A DNA stretch of 64,000 bases from an uncultured Bacteroidales bacterium (GCA_900316245.1 ONCE01000017.1:46636-110635); one strand, 5' to 3'. Positions 46,398-55,656 are shown, counted from the stretch's first letter. The notes: generated by a model from the sequence alone, not told the origin. Program-made: numbers and translations.

Positions 46398-49300
46398 TTA
46401 GAAGGTGATGGAGGCGCCCACGGTGATGGTACGGGACTGAGGATAGATACCGCGGTCCACGCCGATGGTGGTATAGCCATCGGAAGCCATTTCGGGATCG
46501 AAACCATCATACTTGGTGAAGGTGAGGAGGTTCTCGCCGGCCACATAGAAGCGCAGGTTCTTGATAAAGACAGCGCGGAGGATCTTGGCGGGAAGCGTGT
46601 AACCGATCTGGGCGGTCTTCAGGCGGATGAAGGAACCATCCTTGACCCAAAGGTCGGAAGAACGCCAGTTCTGGTTGGGGTTGGCATTGGTCATACGGGG
46701 AATCCGGTTGGAGGTACCCTCGCCAATCCAGCGGTCCAGGATCCAGGCGGGACGGTTCATCGCAGGAACGTCACCACGCATCGAATAGTCGAAGATCTGG
46801 TTGCCGATGGTGCCCTGGAAGAACAGGTTCAGGTCGATGCCCTTCCATTCGGCGGCCATGGTGATACCATAGGTCCAGTCGGGCATACCCTTACCAATCT
46901 TGGTACGGTCGTCGTCGTTTACATAACCATCCTGGTTGAAGTCCACGAAGCGGACGTCACCGGGCTGGGCGCTGGGCTGCATAAGGCCACCGTCCTTGTT
47001 CTTGTAAGCGTAAACCTCATCCCAGTTCTGGAACAGACCGTCGGTCTTCATACCATAGAAATAAGGCCAGACTTCACCGTTGGAACCCTTTACATAGTCA
47101 CCTACACCGGAAGCACCGTTGCTCTGGTAAACAGCCTCACCGGACTCGTTGCCCAGGTTGATCAGGCGGTTGCGGAGCAGGGAAGCATTGGCGTTGATGG
47201 AGTAGTGGAAGTCGCCAACCTGCTGCTGCCAGCCGATTTCGAATTCGTAACCCCAGTTACGCATATCACCCAGGTTGGACATGGGAGCGCCCTGGCCTAC
47301 ATAAGAGGGGATGGGCTTATCCATCAGCATGCCGTTGGTCTTCTTGTTGTAGAAATCAAAGCCGAAGGTGAACTTGTCACCGAACAGGCGGGTGTCGAAG
47401 CCCAGGTCCAGCTGCTCGGACTCTTCCCAACGGATGGTGGGATTGGCCAGGGCTGCAGGAGAGGAACCGGACTGAACCGTACCGTTGGTACCTTCGTTGC
47501 CGAAGTAGTACTCCTGGCCGGTATCCATCAGGGAAGCATAGCGGAAGTTACCGATATTTTCGTTACCGTTCTTACCCCAGCTGGCGCGGAACTTAATCTG
47601 GTTGATCCAGGAGGGTGCATTGAACCAAGGTTCGTTGGAAAGGTTCCAACCCACGGAAGCAGCGGGGAAGGTAGCCCACTTGTGACCGGGGCCGAAACGG
47701 GAAGAACCGTCACGACGGATGGTGAATTCCACCATATAACGCTCGTCAAAGTTGTAGTCGATACGGCCGAAGTAGGAAGCCAGACGCTGATAGTCGTAGC
47801 CGCCGGTACCGCCGCTGGTGCGCTCGTCATCGGTAGCGCCGATGGCGGAGTCGATGTAAGCCATGCTGGGATTGGATTCCTTGAGCTTGTAGTCCGAACC
47901 GGACACATAAGTATAGGAATAGCTCATGGCAGACTGGCCCAGAACAACGGACAGATTGTGCTTGCCAAACTGCTTGTTGTAGGAGAAGTAGTTTTCTACC
48001 TGCCAGCGGAGGCCTTCGTTCATACCCATATTGACCCAGCTGGTAAGCGTCTGGTTCATAGAGCTCTTGTACTGCTCGAAGCCATAGCCGCGGTTGCGCC
48101 AGAAGGAGAGGTCTACACCGTAGCTGGTCTTGAACTTGAGGCCGGGGAGGATATCCAGTTCGGCACCGAAGTTGGCCACGATCTTGTGGGTCTTATAGAG
48201 CGTGTTGGACGGGGTGTCCAGGTTGGCCACCGGGTTGGTCAGTTCCTGATAACCGGTGGGAGGGAGAGAGTATACACGGCCGTCGGAAGCCACGATGGCG
48301 GTGGGATGGGCAGCCAGGATGGCAGCACCTTCCGCCTCGCTGGCGAACACGGGAATGCTGGGGTTGAAAGCAACGGCGGAGCCCAGGATGGAACCGAACT
48401 CGGAGTTGGTGGTGATACCCGTAGCATTGATGTTGGAGTAAGCGATGTTGGCCGAGAGGGTCAGCTTGTTCAGGAAGTTACGGTCCTTGGACTCAAAAGG
48501 AATGTAGGTGTTGTTGGAACGGATGGACAGACGGTCATAGTTGGACTTGCCGTAGTTACCGCCCACGATACCGTCCTGCTTGAAGTAGCCCAGGGATACA
48601 AAGTACGTGGCTTTTTCGGTACCGCCGCTCACGGACAGCTGGTGCTGCGTGATGGGGGCATTGTAATTGAAGGTCTCGTTCTGCCAGTCGGTGCCCTTTC
48701 CGGCAGCGGCTATTTCGGCCTGGGTGTACAGCGGAGCGCCGCCATCGTTGATGCGGGCTTCGTTCATGATCACCATGTACTCGGTGGCGTTGAGGACCTC
48801 TTTCTTGCGCCAGGGATTCTGCCAGCCGTAGCTACCATTATAAGTAATGGAAGCCTGGCCCTTCTTGCCATTCTTGGTGGTAACCAGCACCACACCGTTG
48901 GCGGCGCGGGCACCGTAAATGGCAGCGGAAGCAGCATCCTTGAGGATTTCCACGGAGGCAATGTCGGTAGGATTCAGGTAATCGATACCGCCGTCAACGG
49001 GCATTCCGTCCACAATATAAAGAGGATCGGAATTATTCACGGTGCCGATACCACGGATCTTGATCTGGGAGCCGGAGCCCGGCTGACCGGAGGCCTGGGT
49101 AATCTGAACACCGGAAACTTTACCCTTGAGGGCATCGTTTACAGTAGAAGCGCGCACGGTGTTGAGGGCTTCTCCGTCCACTTTGGAGATGGAGGCCGTC
49201 ACAACGCTCTTTTTCTGCACGCCGTAACCAACTACGACGGTCTCTTCCAGCATCTGGTTGTCGTCCTGAAGGACCACGGTAAGATTCTGGTCACCGTCTA

Positions 49301-49544
49301 CAGTGACTTGCCGCGTCTGATAGCCGATGCAGGAGACCTCGAGAACAGCACCTTTGGCCACACGGATGGAGAAAGCTCCGTCCACGTCGGTCATGGTACC
49401 ATTGCTGGTTCCTGCCTCCACCACAAACGCTCCTACGATGGGCTGGTTGGCAGCATCCAGGACTACACCTTTAACGGAGAGTCCCTGAGCCATTGCAACC
49501 AGACTCAATCCTAAAGAAAGGATTAAGGTAGCAATTTTTTTCAT
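46398..49544 (-). CDS. susC: SusC/RagA-type TonB-dependent outer-membrane transporter
   Basis: 1048 residues. Signal peptide ending LVAMAQ; carboxypeptidase-regulatory-like beta domain (VKGVVLDAANQPIVGAFVVE); TonB box region EETVVVGYGVQKK; plug domain with IRGIGTVNNSDPLYIVDGMP and ILKDAASAAIYGARAANGV; 22-strand barrel ending in GASITF. Imports glucan oligosaccharides with the SusD partner. First gene of the locus. Confidence 0.96.
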   Translation of the reverse strand: MKKIATLILSLGLSLVAMAQGLSVKGVVLDAANQPIVGAFVVEAGTSNGTMTDVDGAFSIRVAKGAVLEVSCIGYQTRQVTVDGDQNLTVVLQDDNQMLEETVVVGYGVQKKSVVTASISKVDGEALNTVRASTVNDALKGKVSGVQITQASGQPGSGSQIKIRGIGTVNNSDPLYIVDGMPVDGGIDYLNPTDIASVEILKDAASAAIYGARAANGVVLVTTKNGKKGQASITYNGSYGWQNPWRKKEVLNATEYMVIMNEARINDGGAPLYTQAEIAAAGKGTDWQNETFNYNAPITQHQLSVSGGTEKATYFVSLGYFKQDGIVGGNYGKSNYDRLSIRSNNTYIPFESKDRNFLNKLTLSANIAYSNINATGITTNSEFGSILGSAVAFNPSIPVFASEAEGAAILAAHPTAIVASDGRVYSLPPTGYQELTNPVANLDTPSNTLYKTHKIVANFGAELDILPGLKFKTSYGVDLSFWRNRGYGFEQYKSSMNQTLTSWVNMGMNEGLRWQVENYFSYNKQFGKHNLSVVLGQSAMSYSYTYVSGSDYKLKESNPSMAYIDSAIGATDDERTSGGTGGYDYQRLASYFGRIDYNFDERYMVEFTIRRDGSSRFGPGHKWATFPAASVGWNLSNEPWFNAPSWINQIKFRASWGKNGNENIGNFRYASLMDTGQEYYFGNEGTNGTVQSGSSPAALANPTIRWEESEQLDLGFDTRLFGDKFTFGFDFYNKKTNGMLMDKPIPSYVGQGAPMSNLGDMRNWGYEFEIGWQQQVGDFHYSINANASLLRNRLINLGNESGEAVYQSNGASGVGDYVKGSNGEVWPYFYGMKTDGLFQNWDEVYAYKNKDGGLMQPSAQPGDVRFVDFNQDGYVNDDDRTKIGKGMPDWTYGITMAAEWKGIDLNLFFQGTIGNQIFDYSMRGDVPAMNRPAWILDRWIGEGTSNRIPRMTNANPNQNWRSSDLWVKDGSFIRLKTAQIGYTLPAKILRAVFIKNLRFYVAGENLLTFTKYDGFDPEMASDGYTTIGVDRGIYPQSRTITVGASITF

Positions 49545-49614
49545 ACGCTTGGGGTTTGTTGCGTTTTTGGTTATTGGTTAATAATAATTTGGGTTGTCGA
49601 CACTGGGTCTGGTG

Positions 49615-49622
49615 CAAAATTA
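49615..49622 (-). promoter_or_regulatory. Minus-7 box TAATTTTG for susC
   Basis: TAnnTTTG match 70 bases before ATG 49544, leaving a leader of about 65 bases in which a regulator or small RNA could act. Confidence 0.55.
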
Positions 49623-49674
49623 GAGACATTTTATATTGGCCTCGCGCGTAAGAATGGAAAAGTAGTAAAAATAA

Positions 49675-49709
49675 AATATCAACCACCTGACAATCAGATG
49701 GTTGATATT
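49675..49709. terminator. Bidirectional terminator after the SusR-like gene
   Basis: AATATCAACCA-x-CTGA-caa-TCAG-x-TGGTTGATATT, a long stem with A/T tracts on both sides. Ends the minus-strand unit that includes the regulator and insulates it from susC. Confidence 0.8.
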
Positions 49710-49743
49710 TTTACAGAGGCCCTAAAAAGTAGTATAAAATGAG

Positions 49744-51375
49744 TTATTTAGCCAGGGCTTTCACTCTTTCTTCCAGCGTTTCCCGGTCTCCGAGAGCCGC
49801 ATTTTTGATGGCTACTTTGTAATTATAGATGGTGCTCACGGAATAATCCAACATAGTCGCAATCTTCTTGCTGTCGTCCATTCCCAGCAGAATCAGGGCA
49901 AATACGCGCTGCTCGGACGTGAGCTTTCCTTCCGGCGGAACCACCCGGGCTTCTTCCTTGAGCAAAGCGTTGAACTGCTCTACAAAATCCGGATACAGGG
50001 CCAGGAAAGTATTGTCAAAGGTTTCGTAGAAATCTTCGCGGGCCTTTTCGGAACGGCCGGTGATGGATAGTTCCTTGAGCAACTGGTCTGCCTTCCCCTG
50101 CTTAAGCAGGTTGCGGAACCGGTTGTCCTCCGCACGGATAACCGAAATCTGGGACGAAAGCCCCTGCAGGAAGTTCACGATGTACTTTTCCTTTACCCGG
50201 GCGCCCTCCGAAATCTGCCGGTTGAGCACGCTCAGGGTGGCATTGGCCTGGGCCAGGGAAGCGTTGCTGGTTTCCAGATCGCTCCGGGCTTTGTTGAGCT
50301 TGCGGGAACGCGCTATCAGGAAATACGTAGACAGGGACAGGAGCAAAGTCAGGACAGCCAGCACGATGGACCATACCTTTCCGCTGCGCGAGGCCCTTGC
50401 CAGGCGGGCCTGATAAGCATCTTCCACTTGCATCAGGAAACGGGAAATCTGCCAGGGCCGGAGCTTGGCATTATAGGTAAGCGCATCCTCCTGCGCTATC
50501 CGCAGATAACGGAACGAGTGGTCCACGTCGGTGGGCAGGATGAGCTGGGCCAGCATAGCCAGGGAAGCGTAATCCCGCACCGCGTTGATGAGGTCACATT
50601 CGGCCGATTTCACCAGCCAGTAGATGCGGGTGGGCTGATCCCCTTGGCGCTCGGAAATTTCCGACTGATAGAAAGCATAGATGGCAAAGTCCCGGTCCTC
50701 GGGCTTGACACTCCGGAGCAGCACCAGGCTTACGCTGTCTGCTTCTTCCGTCCTTTCCTCGTCCAGAAGCTGGTCCCGGTACAGCTGAAGATAACGGGCC
50801 GAATTGACCGGCAGCATCCCTAGCAGGCGGGAGCGGAAAGAGGCGGCCGGCGGGATGGACATCCGTTCCACCATACCGGAATTACCCGCCATATCCTTGC
50901 TGTATTCGTAGAGGGTCCAGAAATATTCAGCCTTCAAGGACGGCGACAAAGAAGCCGTATCTATCTGGCTGTAAAGAATCTGGGTGGCCTCCAGGTAGTT
51001 GCCGGCCTTGTCGTACAGGTGGCCCAGCATAATGGTGGCCTGGTTGTAGCGGTCCAGGTCTCCCATCCGGCTGGCAAGGGCCTGGCAACTCTTCAGATAA
51101 TACTGGGTGGAGTCAAAGCTGAAAGAAAAATACTCCTGGGCCGTTATCATTTCCAGCTCGTAGCGACGGACCGGATCTGTAGTGGCCAGGGAAAGATTCC
51201 GGTATACGTCCAGCTGATTCTGCTTTTTGGCGGCATAGGCCTCCCGAAGGGCCAGGTAGCTGTCCAACTCTTCCAGGAGGGCCTGGGTCTTTTTGTCCGT
51301 GCCGGAAGGCGCAAGGCAGGAGGCGGCCGTCAGACAGACCGCCACCAGCCCTGTAAGCTTTCTGCACAGACGCAT
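49744..51375 (-). CDS. SusR-like (DUF6377) membrane-spanning transcription regulator
   Basis: 543 residues from ATG 51375 (TTG 51384 is possible). Signal/lipobox-like start (LVAVCLTAASC), periplasmic TPR-like helices (about 30-320), a transmembrane segment (VWSIVLAVLTLLLSLSTYFLI near 340), a cytoplasmic coiled coil (LETSNASLAQANATLSVLNR) and a C-terminal LuxR-like helix-turn-helix (SEQRVFALILLGMDDSKKIATMLDYS in part; STIYNYKVAIKNAAL). This is the layout of SusR-type activators. The position beside susC suggests that it controls the glucan locus, although it appears to be transcribed with the suf genes. Confidence 0.83.
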   Translation of the reverse strand: MRLCRKLTGLVAVCLTAASCLAPSGTDKKTQALLEELDSYLALREAYAAKKQNQLDVYRNLSLATTDPVRRYELEMITAQEYFSFSFDSTQYYLKSCQALASRMGDLDRYNQATIMLGHLYDKAGNYLEATQILYSQIDTASLSPSLKAEYFWTLYEYSKDMAGNSGMVERMSIPPAASFRSRLLGMLPVNSARYLQLYRDQLLDEERTEEADSVSLVLLRSVKPEDRDFAIYAFYQSEISERQGDQPTRIYWLVKSAECDLINAVRDYASLAMLAQLILPTDVDHSFRYLRIAQEDALTYNAKLRPWQISRFLMQVEDAYQARLARASRSGKVWSIVLAVLTLLLSLSTYFLIARSRKLNKARSDLETSNASLAQANATLSVLNRQISEGARVKEKYIVNFLQGLSSQISVIRAEDNRFRNLLKQGKADQLLKELSITGRSEKAREDFYETFDNTFLALYPDFVEQFNALLKEEARVVPPEGKLTSEQRVFALILLGMDDSKKIATMLDYSVSTIYNYKVAIKNAALGDRETLEERVKALAK

Positions 51376-51384
51376 CTGCACCAA

Positions 51385-51981
51385 TTAGAAAATGTACTGG
51401 ACACCCAGCTTGAGCTGGCTGTGGTGGCATTTCCTGTCGGGTGAAGCAACGCGATCCAACAGGCCGTAGTCAAAGCCCAGAGCCACGCGGATGTGCTCGA
51501 TGATGTCAATGCCTACGCCAAAGCCGAACATTACGTCGAAACGGCGGAGATCCTTGTCGGTTTCGTAGTTGTTGGTGGTTCCGGATGCGTGGGCGTCAAT
51601 GGATAACAGATTGACCGACAGCACGGGGCCGGTAAACAGGAACAGGTTGTTACGGCCGCCCACAGGGATGTCGAAACGGGCGCGTACGGGAACGTCCAGG
51701 TAGATTTCTCCCAGGTTGATAGCGTTGTTACCGCCAAAATGGTAACCGGCTACGCCTGTAAGGGAGGCGCCGGCGGCCACGCCGAATACCTTGCTCACCG
51801 GGAAAGTGGCCTCAAAATCGATGGACAGGCCGGGAGCAACAGCTGCTTTGCTTTCATTGTCGCCGTGGAATACATAGCCGTGGGAGGAGGTTCCTGCACC
51901 AATGCTGAACTTCTGGGCAAAGAGCTTCTGGGCGGGCACAAAGGCCAGCGCGAAGCAGAGGATAGCAATCAATTTTTTCAT
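51385..51981 (-). CDS. Small outer-membrane beta-barrel protein
   Basis: 198 residues: signal peptide MKKLIAILCFALAFVPAQKLFAQ, then a beta-barrel ending HSQLKLGVQYIF. It shares the layout of the barrels at 11148 and 11996 (YLDVPVRARFDI, LFTGPVLSVNL, FGFGVGIDIIEHIRVALGFDYGL in part). It sits between sufD (12 bases upstream) and the SusR-like gene (9 bases downstream), with no promoter box visible between them. Confidence 0.8.
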   Translation of the reverse strand: MKKLIAILCFALAFVPAQKLFAQKFSIGAGTSSHGYVFHGDNESKAAVAPGLSIDFEATFPVSKVFGVAAGASLTGVAGYHFGGNNAINLGEIYLDVPVRARFDIPVGGRNNLFLFTGPVLSVNLLSIDAHASGTTNNYETDKDLRRFDVMFGFGVGIDIIEHIRVALGFDYGLLDRVASPDRKCHHSQLKLGVQYIF

Positions 51982-51993
51982 AATCGGGATAGT

Positions 51994-52578
51994 TTAAAGG
52001 TTTCTAATGGCTTTTTCTATCTCTTCTTCCCGGCCTTCCGGAATCACCGGGGACAGGAAAGAAAGCATCTGGAGCATGCGGGCCTCGGCTTCGGGGATGC
52101 CGCGGGAGCGCATGTAGAAAAGTTCATCGGGATTGAGCTGGCCCACGGTGGCGCCGTGGGAGCACTTGACGTCGTCTGCGTAAATTTCCAGCTGGGGTTT
52201 GGTTTCCACCTTGGCCTCGGGCGTGAGCACAATGTTGTGGTTTTCCTGGTAGGCTTCGGTCTGCTGGGCATCCGGGGCCACCACGATGGTGCCGTCAAAG
52301 TGCACCTGGGCCTGCCCGCCGGCAATGCCGTTGATGAGCTGGGTGCTCTTGCAGCCGGCCGCCTTGTGATGCATTACAATGCGGAAATTCACCTTTTCAT
52401 CGGCCTTGCAAAGGTACAGGGCCTTGACGTGAGCTTCCGCGCCCGGGCCCACGAGGTCGATTCCCAGTTCCATGTCACGGCTCTCCCCCGGCAGCACTAC
52501 AAACTGAAGTTCCAGCTTTTCGCCGGCCTTCACCTGGTACTGTCCCGCAGGGGGTGCGATATAATGTCCGTGGCCCAT
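51994..52578 (-). CDS. sufD: SufD, strongly shortened
   Basis: Component of the SufBCD Fe-S cluster scaffold. Only 194 residues from ATG 52578, against about 420-450 in characterised SufD proteins. It keeps the C-terminal beta-helix core and the signature DDVKCSHGATVGQLNPDELF with the conserved His, and the LRSRGI-like MRSRGIPEAEARML. The N-terminal helical half and part of the core are absent. The ATG lies 1 base after the sufC stop, so the missing part is not hidden in another frame. Confidence 0.88.
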   Translation of the reverse strand: MGHGHYIAPPAGQYQVKAGEKLELQFVVLPGESRDMELGIDLVGPGAEAHVKALYLCKADEKVNFRIVMHHKAAGCKSTQLINGIAGGQAQVHFDGTIVVAPDAQQTEAYQENHNIVLTPEAKVETKPQLEIYADDVKCSHGATVGQLNPDELFYMRSRGIPEAEARMLQMLSFLSPVIPEGREEEIEKAIRNL

Positions 52579-52579
52579 C

Positions 52580-53314
52580 TTAGAACTGGTCAAATCCCTT
52601 GGATTCAATGGCGTCTATGAGTTCACGGCCGCCGGTTTTCACAATGCGGCCGGCCTTGAGCACGTGCACCACGTCCGGCTGTACGTATTCAAGGAGTTTG
52701 TGGTAGTGCGTAATGATGATGGCGCTCTTCTGGGGGCTGCGGAGGGTGTTCACACCGTCGGCCACGATCTTGAGGGCATCCACGTCCAGGCCGCTGTCGG
52801 TCTCATCCAGGATGGAGAGATCCGGCTCCAGCAGGGCCATCTGGAAAATCTCGTTGCGCTTCTTTTCGCCTCCGGAGAAGCCCACGTTCACTTCGCGCTT
52901 GGCAAATTCGGGCTTCATCTGCACCAGGGCCATCTTTTCCTTCATCAGCTTGAGGAAGTCTCCGGCTTTCATTTCGGCCTGTCCCCGGGCCTTGCGGCGG
53001 GCGTTGACGGCGGCCTTCATAAAGGCGGTGATGGTAACGCCGGGAATCTCTATGGGGTACTGGAAGCTCAGGAAAAGGCCGGCCCAGGCGCGCTCCTCGG
53101 GAGTCAGGGCCAGCAGGTCTTGCCCTTTGTAAAGGATGGTTCCCTCCGTGACTTCATAGTCCGGACGGCCCGTCAGAACCGCGCTCAGCGTGCTCTTTCC
53201 GGCACCGTTGGGGCCCATTACGGCGTGAACCTCTCCGGGCTTGATGTCCAGGTCTATCCCCTTGAGGATTTCCTTATCCCCAATCCGGGCGTGCAAGTTT
53301 CTTATCTCAAGCAT
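52580..53314 (-). CDS. sufC: Fe-S cluster assembly ATPase SufC
   Basis: 244-residue ABC-type ATPase that drives SufBCD. Walker A GPNGAGKSTL, signature motif GFSGGEKKRNE, Walker B LSILDETDSGLD and H-loop ITHYHKLL. It overlaps pnuC by 8 bases and is followed by sufD. Confidence 0.96.
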   Translation of the reverse strand: MLEIRNLHARIGDKEILKGIDLDIKPGEVHAVMGPNGAGKSTLSAVLTGRPDYEVTEGTILYKGQDLLALTPEERAWAGLFLSFQYPIEIPGVTITAFMKAAVNARRKARGQAEMKAGDFLKLMKEKMALVQMKPEFAKREVNVGFSGGEKKRNEIFQMALLEPDLSILDETDSGLDVDALKIVADGVNTLRSPQKSAIIITHYHKLLEYVQPDVVHVLKAGRIVKTGGRELIDAIESKGFDQF

Positions 53315-53936
53315 TTTTTCTGTAGAGTTTGATCCAGGAGATGAGCGACCACAGGCCGTTCACCAGGTACAGGGCGCAGACAATGGGCATAAATACATTG
53401 CCCACGCTCAGGTGCAGGATAATCTGGGTTACGTTGACGGCCAGCCAGACCAGCCAGCAGTCCCACTTCTTGAGGGAACTCAGCAGCTGGGCCAGCAGAA
53501 TGAGGGCGGTGACGACGGAATCCAGGTAGGGATGAGGGTCTGCCGGGAAAAGCGTATCCAGCAGCCAGCCCCAGGCAAAGGCCACCAGCAGCACGCCTAC
53601 CACGCTGAGGAAGCGCTCCTGGCCGGTGAGCATGGACACGCGGAGGGCCTTGTGGTCCTGCGAGCTGCGCTCGGAAGACTTGGGGTGCGTCCAGCGGTAG
53701 TGGCCCATAATGTTGATGGCCAGCGATACCGGCTGCAGCAGCAGGTTGGCGTAGAGGTTCTTGTTCCAGAAAAGCAGGAACAGGGCGGCCGTGTACAGGT
53801 AGCCCACCCAGAAGTTGTATTTGGAGTTTCGGCCCGCCAGGAACACACAGGTAAGTCCCAGCAGCGAGCTCACAAAGTCAATCAGCAAGACCGGACGTCC
53901 GGCCAGTTCAAACAGTATTAAATCTAAATATTCCAT
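53307..53936 (-). CDS. pnuC: PnuC-family nicotinamide riboside/mononucleotide transporter
   Basis: 209-residue inner-membrane protein with about seven helices. PnuC features: NFWVGYLYTAALFLLFWNK, LLLQPVSLAINIMGHYRW and WDCWLVWLAVNVTQIIL with the Trp/Asn-rich substrate site. Imports an NAD precursor. It lies between sufB (stop and start share a base, TAATG) and sufC (8-base overlap), so it is embedded in the suf operon; this is not a usual suf gene. Confidence 0.87.
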   Translation of the reverse strand: MEYLDLILFELAGRPVLLIDFVSSLLGLTCVFLAGRNSKYNFWVGYLYTAALFLLFWNKNLYANLLLQPVSLAINIMGHYRWTHPKSSERSSQDHKALRVSMLTGQERFLSVVGVLLVAFAWGWLLDTLFPADPHPYLDSVVTALILLAQLLSSLKKWDCWLVWLAVNVTQIILHLSVGNVFMPIVCALYLVNGLWSLISWIKLYRKNA

Positions 53937-55378
53937 TATCCTACAGATCCTTCAAGGGATACTTGCAATAGTTTCTGCGCCTCAACGGCAAATTCCATGG
54001 GCAGGCGGCTCAGCACCTCGCGGGCATATCCGTTCACAATGAGTCCTACGGCATCTTCCGGTCCTATTCCCCGCTGGTTGCAGTAGAAGAGCTGGTCTTC
54101 CGAAATCTTGGAGGTGGTGGCTTCGTGCTCCACCGTGGCCGAAGGGTTCTGGCTCTGGATGACCGGGAAGGTATGGGCGCCGCAGCGGGAGCCAATGAGG
54201 AGGCTGTCGCACTGGGAGTAGTTGCGGGCGTTCTGGGCGTTCTTGCCCATCCGCACCAGGCCGCGGTAGCTGTTCTGGCTCACACCGGCCGATATGCCTT
54301 TGGAGACAATGCGGCTCTTGGTGCCCCGGCCCAGATGGACCATCTTGGTTCCGGTGTCGGCCTGCTGGTGGTTGTTGGTCACGGCCACCGAGTAGAACTC
54401 GGAGCTGCTGTAATCTCCTTTTAATATAGTAGAGGGGTATTTCCAGGTAATGGCGCTGCCGGTTTCCACCTGGGTCCAGCTCAGGTGGGAGCCGTCTCCC
54501 TTGCAGATGCCGCGCTTGGTCACGAGGTTCAGGATGCCTCCCTTGCCGTCTGCGTCTCCCGGGTACCAGTTCTGCACCGTGGAGTATTTGACATCGGCCC
54601 CTTTCTCTACGATAATCTCCACCACGGCGGCGTGGAGCTGCTGCTCGTCTCGCATAGGGGCGGTGCAGCCTTCCATATAGCTCACGTAGGAGTCTTCGTC
54701 GGCCACTATGAGCGTGCGCTCGAACTGGCCGGTGCCGCGGGCGTTGATGCGGAAGTAGCTGCTGAGTTCCATCGGGCAGCGGACGCCCTTGGGAATGTAG
54801 CAGAAGGAACCGTCCGAAAAGACGGCGCTGTTGAGCGCTGCAAAATAGTTGTCGCTGGACGGCACCACGGAGGCCAGATACTTGCGCACCAGGTCCGGAT
54901 GCTCTTTCACGGCTTCGGAGAAAGAGCAAAAGATGATGCCTTTCTCGGCCAGGGTCTTCCGGAAAGTAGTGGTAACGGAAACCGAATCAAACACGGCGTC
55001 CACGGCCACCACGCCGGCCAGCACGTCCCGCTCCTGCAGCGGAATGCCCAGCTTGTCAAACGTTTCGGCCAGTTTGGGGTCTATTTCCTTGGGGCGGTCC
55101 TTGTCTTTTTTGGGAGCGGCAAAGTAGATGATGTCCTGGAAGTCAATCTCCGGCATATCCAGATGCGCCCACTTGGGCTGCGGCATGGCCTGCCACTTGC
55201 GCAGCGCATCCAGGCGGAATTCCAGCAGCCACTCGGGCTCCTCTTTCCGGGCCGAAATCAGGCGCACAATCTCCTCGTTCAAGCCCTTGGGAATGAACTC
55301 CTGCTCCACATCCGTCACAAAGCCTTCCTTGTACTCTCCGGAGGTAAACTGCTGTATGATCTTCTTGTCTTCCGACAT
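53936..55378 (-). CDS. sufB: Fe-S cluster assembly scaffold SufB
   Basis: 480 residues from ATG 55378 ([11 protein letters not shown]). SufB core beta-helix with [27 protein letters not shown] in part (SYRGLVRMG and SQCDSLLIG, with the conserved Cys), [21 protein letters not shown] in part, and [14 protein letters not shown]. Builds 4Fe-4S clusters with SufC and SufD. Heads an apparent six-gene unit reaching 49744. Confidence 0.96.
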   Translation of the reverse strand: MSEDKKIIQQFTSGEYKEGFVTDVEQEFIPKGLNEEIVRLISARKEEPEWLLEFRLDALRKWQAMPQPKWAHLDMPEIDFQDIIYFAAPKKDKDRPKEIDPKLAETFDKLGIPLQERDVLAGVVAVDAVFDSVSVTTTFRKTLAEKGIIFCSFSEAVKEHPDLVRKYLASVVPSSDNYFAALNSAVFSDGSFCYIPKGVRCPMELSSYFRINARGTGQFERTLIVADEDSYVSYMEGCTAPMRDEQQLHAAVVEIIVEKGADVKYSTVQNWYPGDADGKGGILNLVTKRGICKGDGSHLSWTQVETGSAITWKYPSTILKGDYSSSEFYSVAVTNNHQQADTGTKMVHLGRGTKSRIVSKGISAGVSQNSYRGLVRMGKNAQNARNYSQCDSLLIGSRCGAHTFPVIQSQNPSATVEHEATTSKISEDQLFYCNQRGIGPEDAVGLIVNGYAREVLSRLPMEFAVEAQKLLQVSLEGSVG

Positions 55379-55384
55379 ATCGTA

Positions 55385-55392
55385 CAAAGATA
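55385..55392 (-). promoter_or_regulatory. Minus-7 box TATCTTTG for the suf operon
   Basis: Exact consensus, 6 bases before ATG 55378; implies a leaderless mRNA and rules out the earlier in-frame TTG. Confidence 0.65.
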
Positions 55393-55428
55393 CTGTTTTT
55401 TATTAAAATATCCTTGTTCCGTGCCATC

Positions 55429-55455
55429 CCGGTTTTTGCCACACGCAGAAACCGG
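55429..55455. repeat. Hairpin upstream of the suf promoter
   Basis: CCGGTTT-T-TGC pairs with GCA-G-AAACCGG around a CACAC loop. It lies between the suf promoter and the tRNA terminator; possible regulator site or part of the tRNA 3' trailer. Confidence 0.35.
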
Positions 55456-55486
55456 AACTATCGTTTTTGTCCGGTCCAAAACCCCA

Positions 55487-55514
55487 AAAAAGGACGCATT
55501 AATGCGTCCTTTTT
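55487..55514 (-). terminator. Terminator of tRNA-Leu
   Basis: Perfect 28-base palindrome built on GGACGCATTAATGCGTCC with A/T flanks, starting 4 bases past the tRNA 3' end on the minus strand. Confidence 0.85.
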
Positions 55515-55517
55515 GTG

Positions 55518-55601
55518 TGCCCAGAGCGGGAATCGAACCCGCACGATATTGCTACCACAGGATTTTGAGTCCAGCGCGTCTACCAATTCCGCCATCCGGG
55601 C
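55518..55601 (-). tRNA. tRNA-Leu (anticodon CAA)
   Basis: 84 bases on the minus strand. Acceptor stem GCCCGGA/TCTGGGC (one G-T pair), D-arm with GGTAGACGC, anticodon loop CTCAAAA (CAA, reads UUG), a long class II variable arm, T-arm GCGGGTTCGATTCCCGC, discriminator A. CCA is not encoded. It has a perfect promoter upstream and a perfect terminator downstream, so it is a single-gene unit. Confidence 0.97.
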
Positions 55602-55613
55602 CGGTAGGGATTG

Positions 55614-55645
55614 CAAATGTAAGGGAAATTAGCTGAACTGCCAAA
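55614..55645 (-). promoter_or_regulatory. tRNA-Leu promoter TTTG-N20-TACATTTG
   Basis: Minus-7 box at 55614-55621 and minus-33 TTTG at 55642-55645 with 20 bases between. The same block, including flanks, recurs at 59210-59241. Confidence 0.7.
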
Positions 55646-55656
55646 TTTTTCCCTAT

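Noticed and set aside
47205-49514. Very long open frame antisense to susC (and similar ones antisense to nrdD, comM and GH3)
   Set aside because: These follow from GC-rich codon use of the true genes; they have repetitive His/Val/Gly composition and no domain.
52578-52608. Frameshift as explanation for the short SufD
   Set aside because: The sequence directly upstream is the end of sufC in another frame; no SufD-like N-terminal sequence is present.
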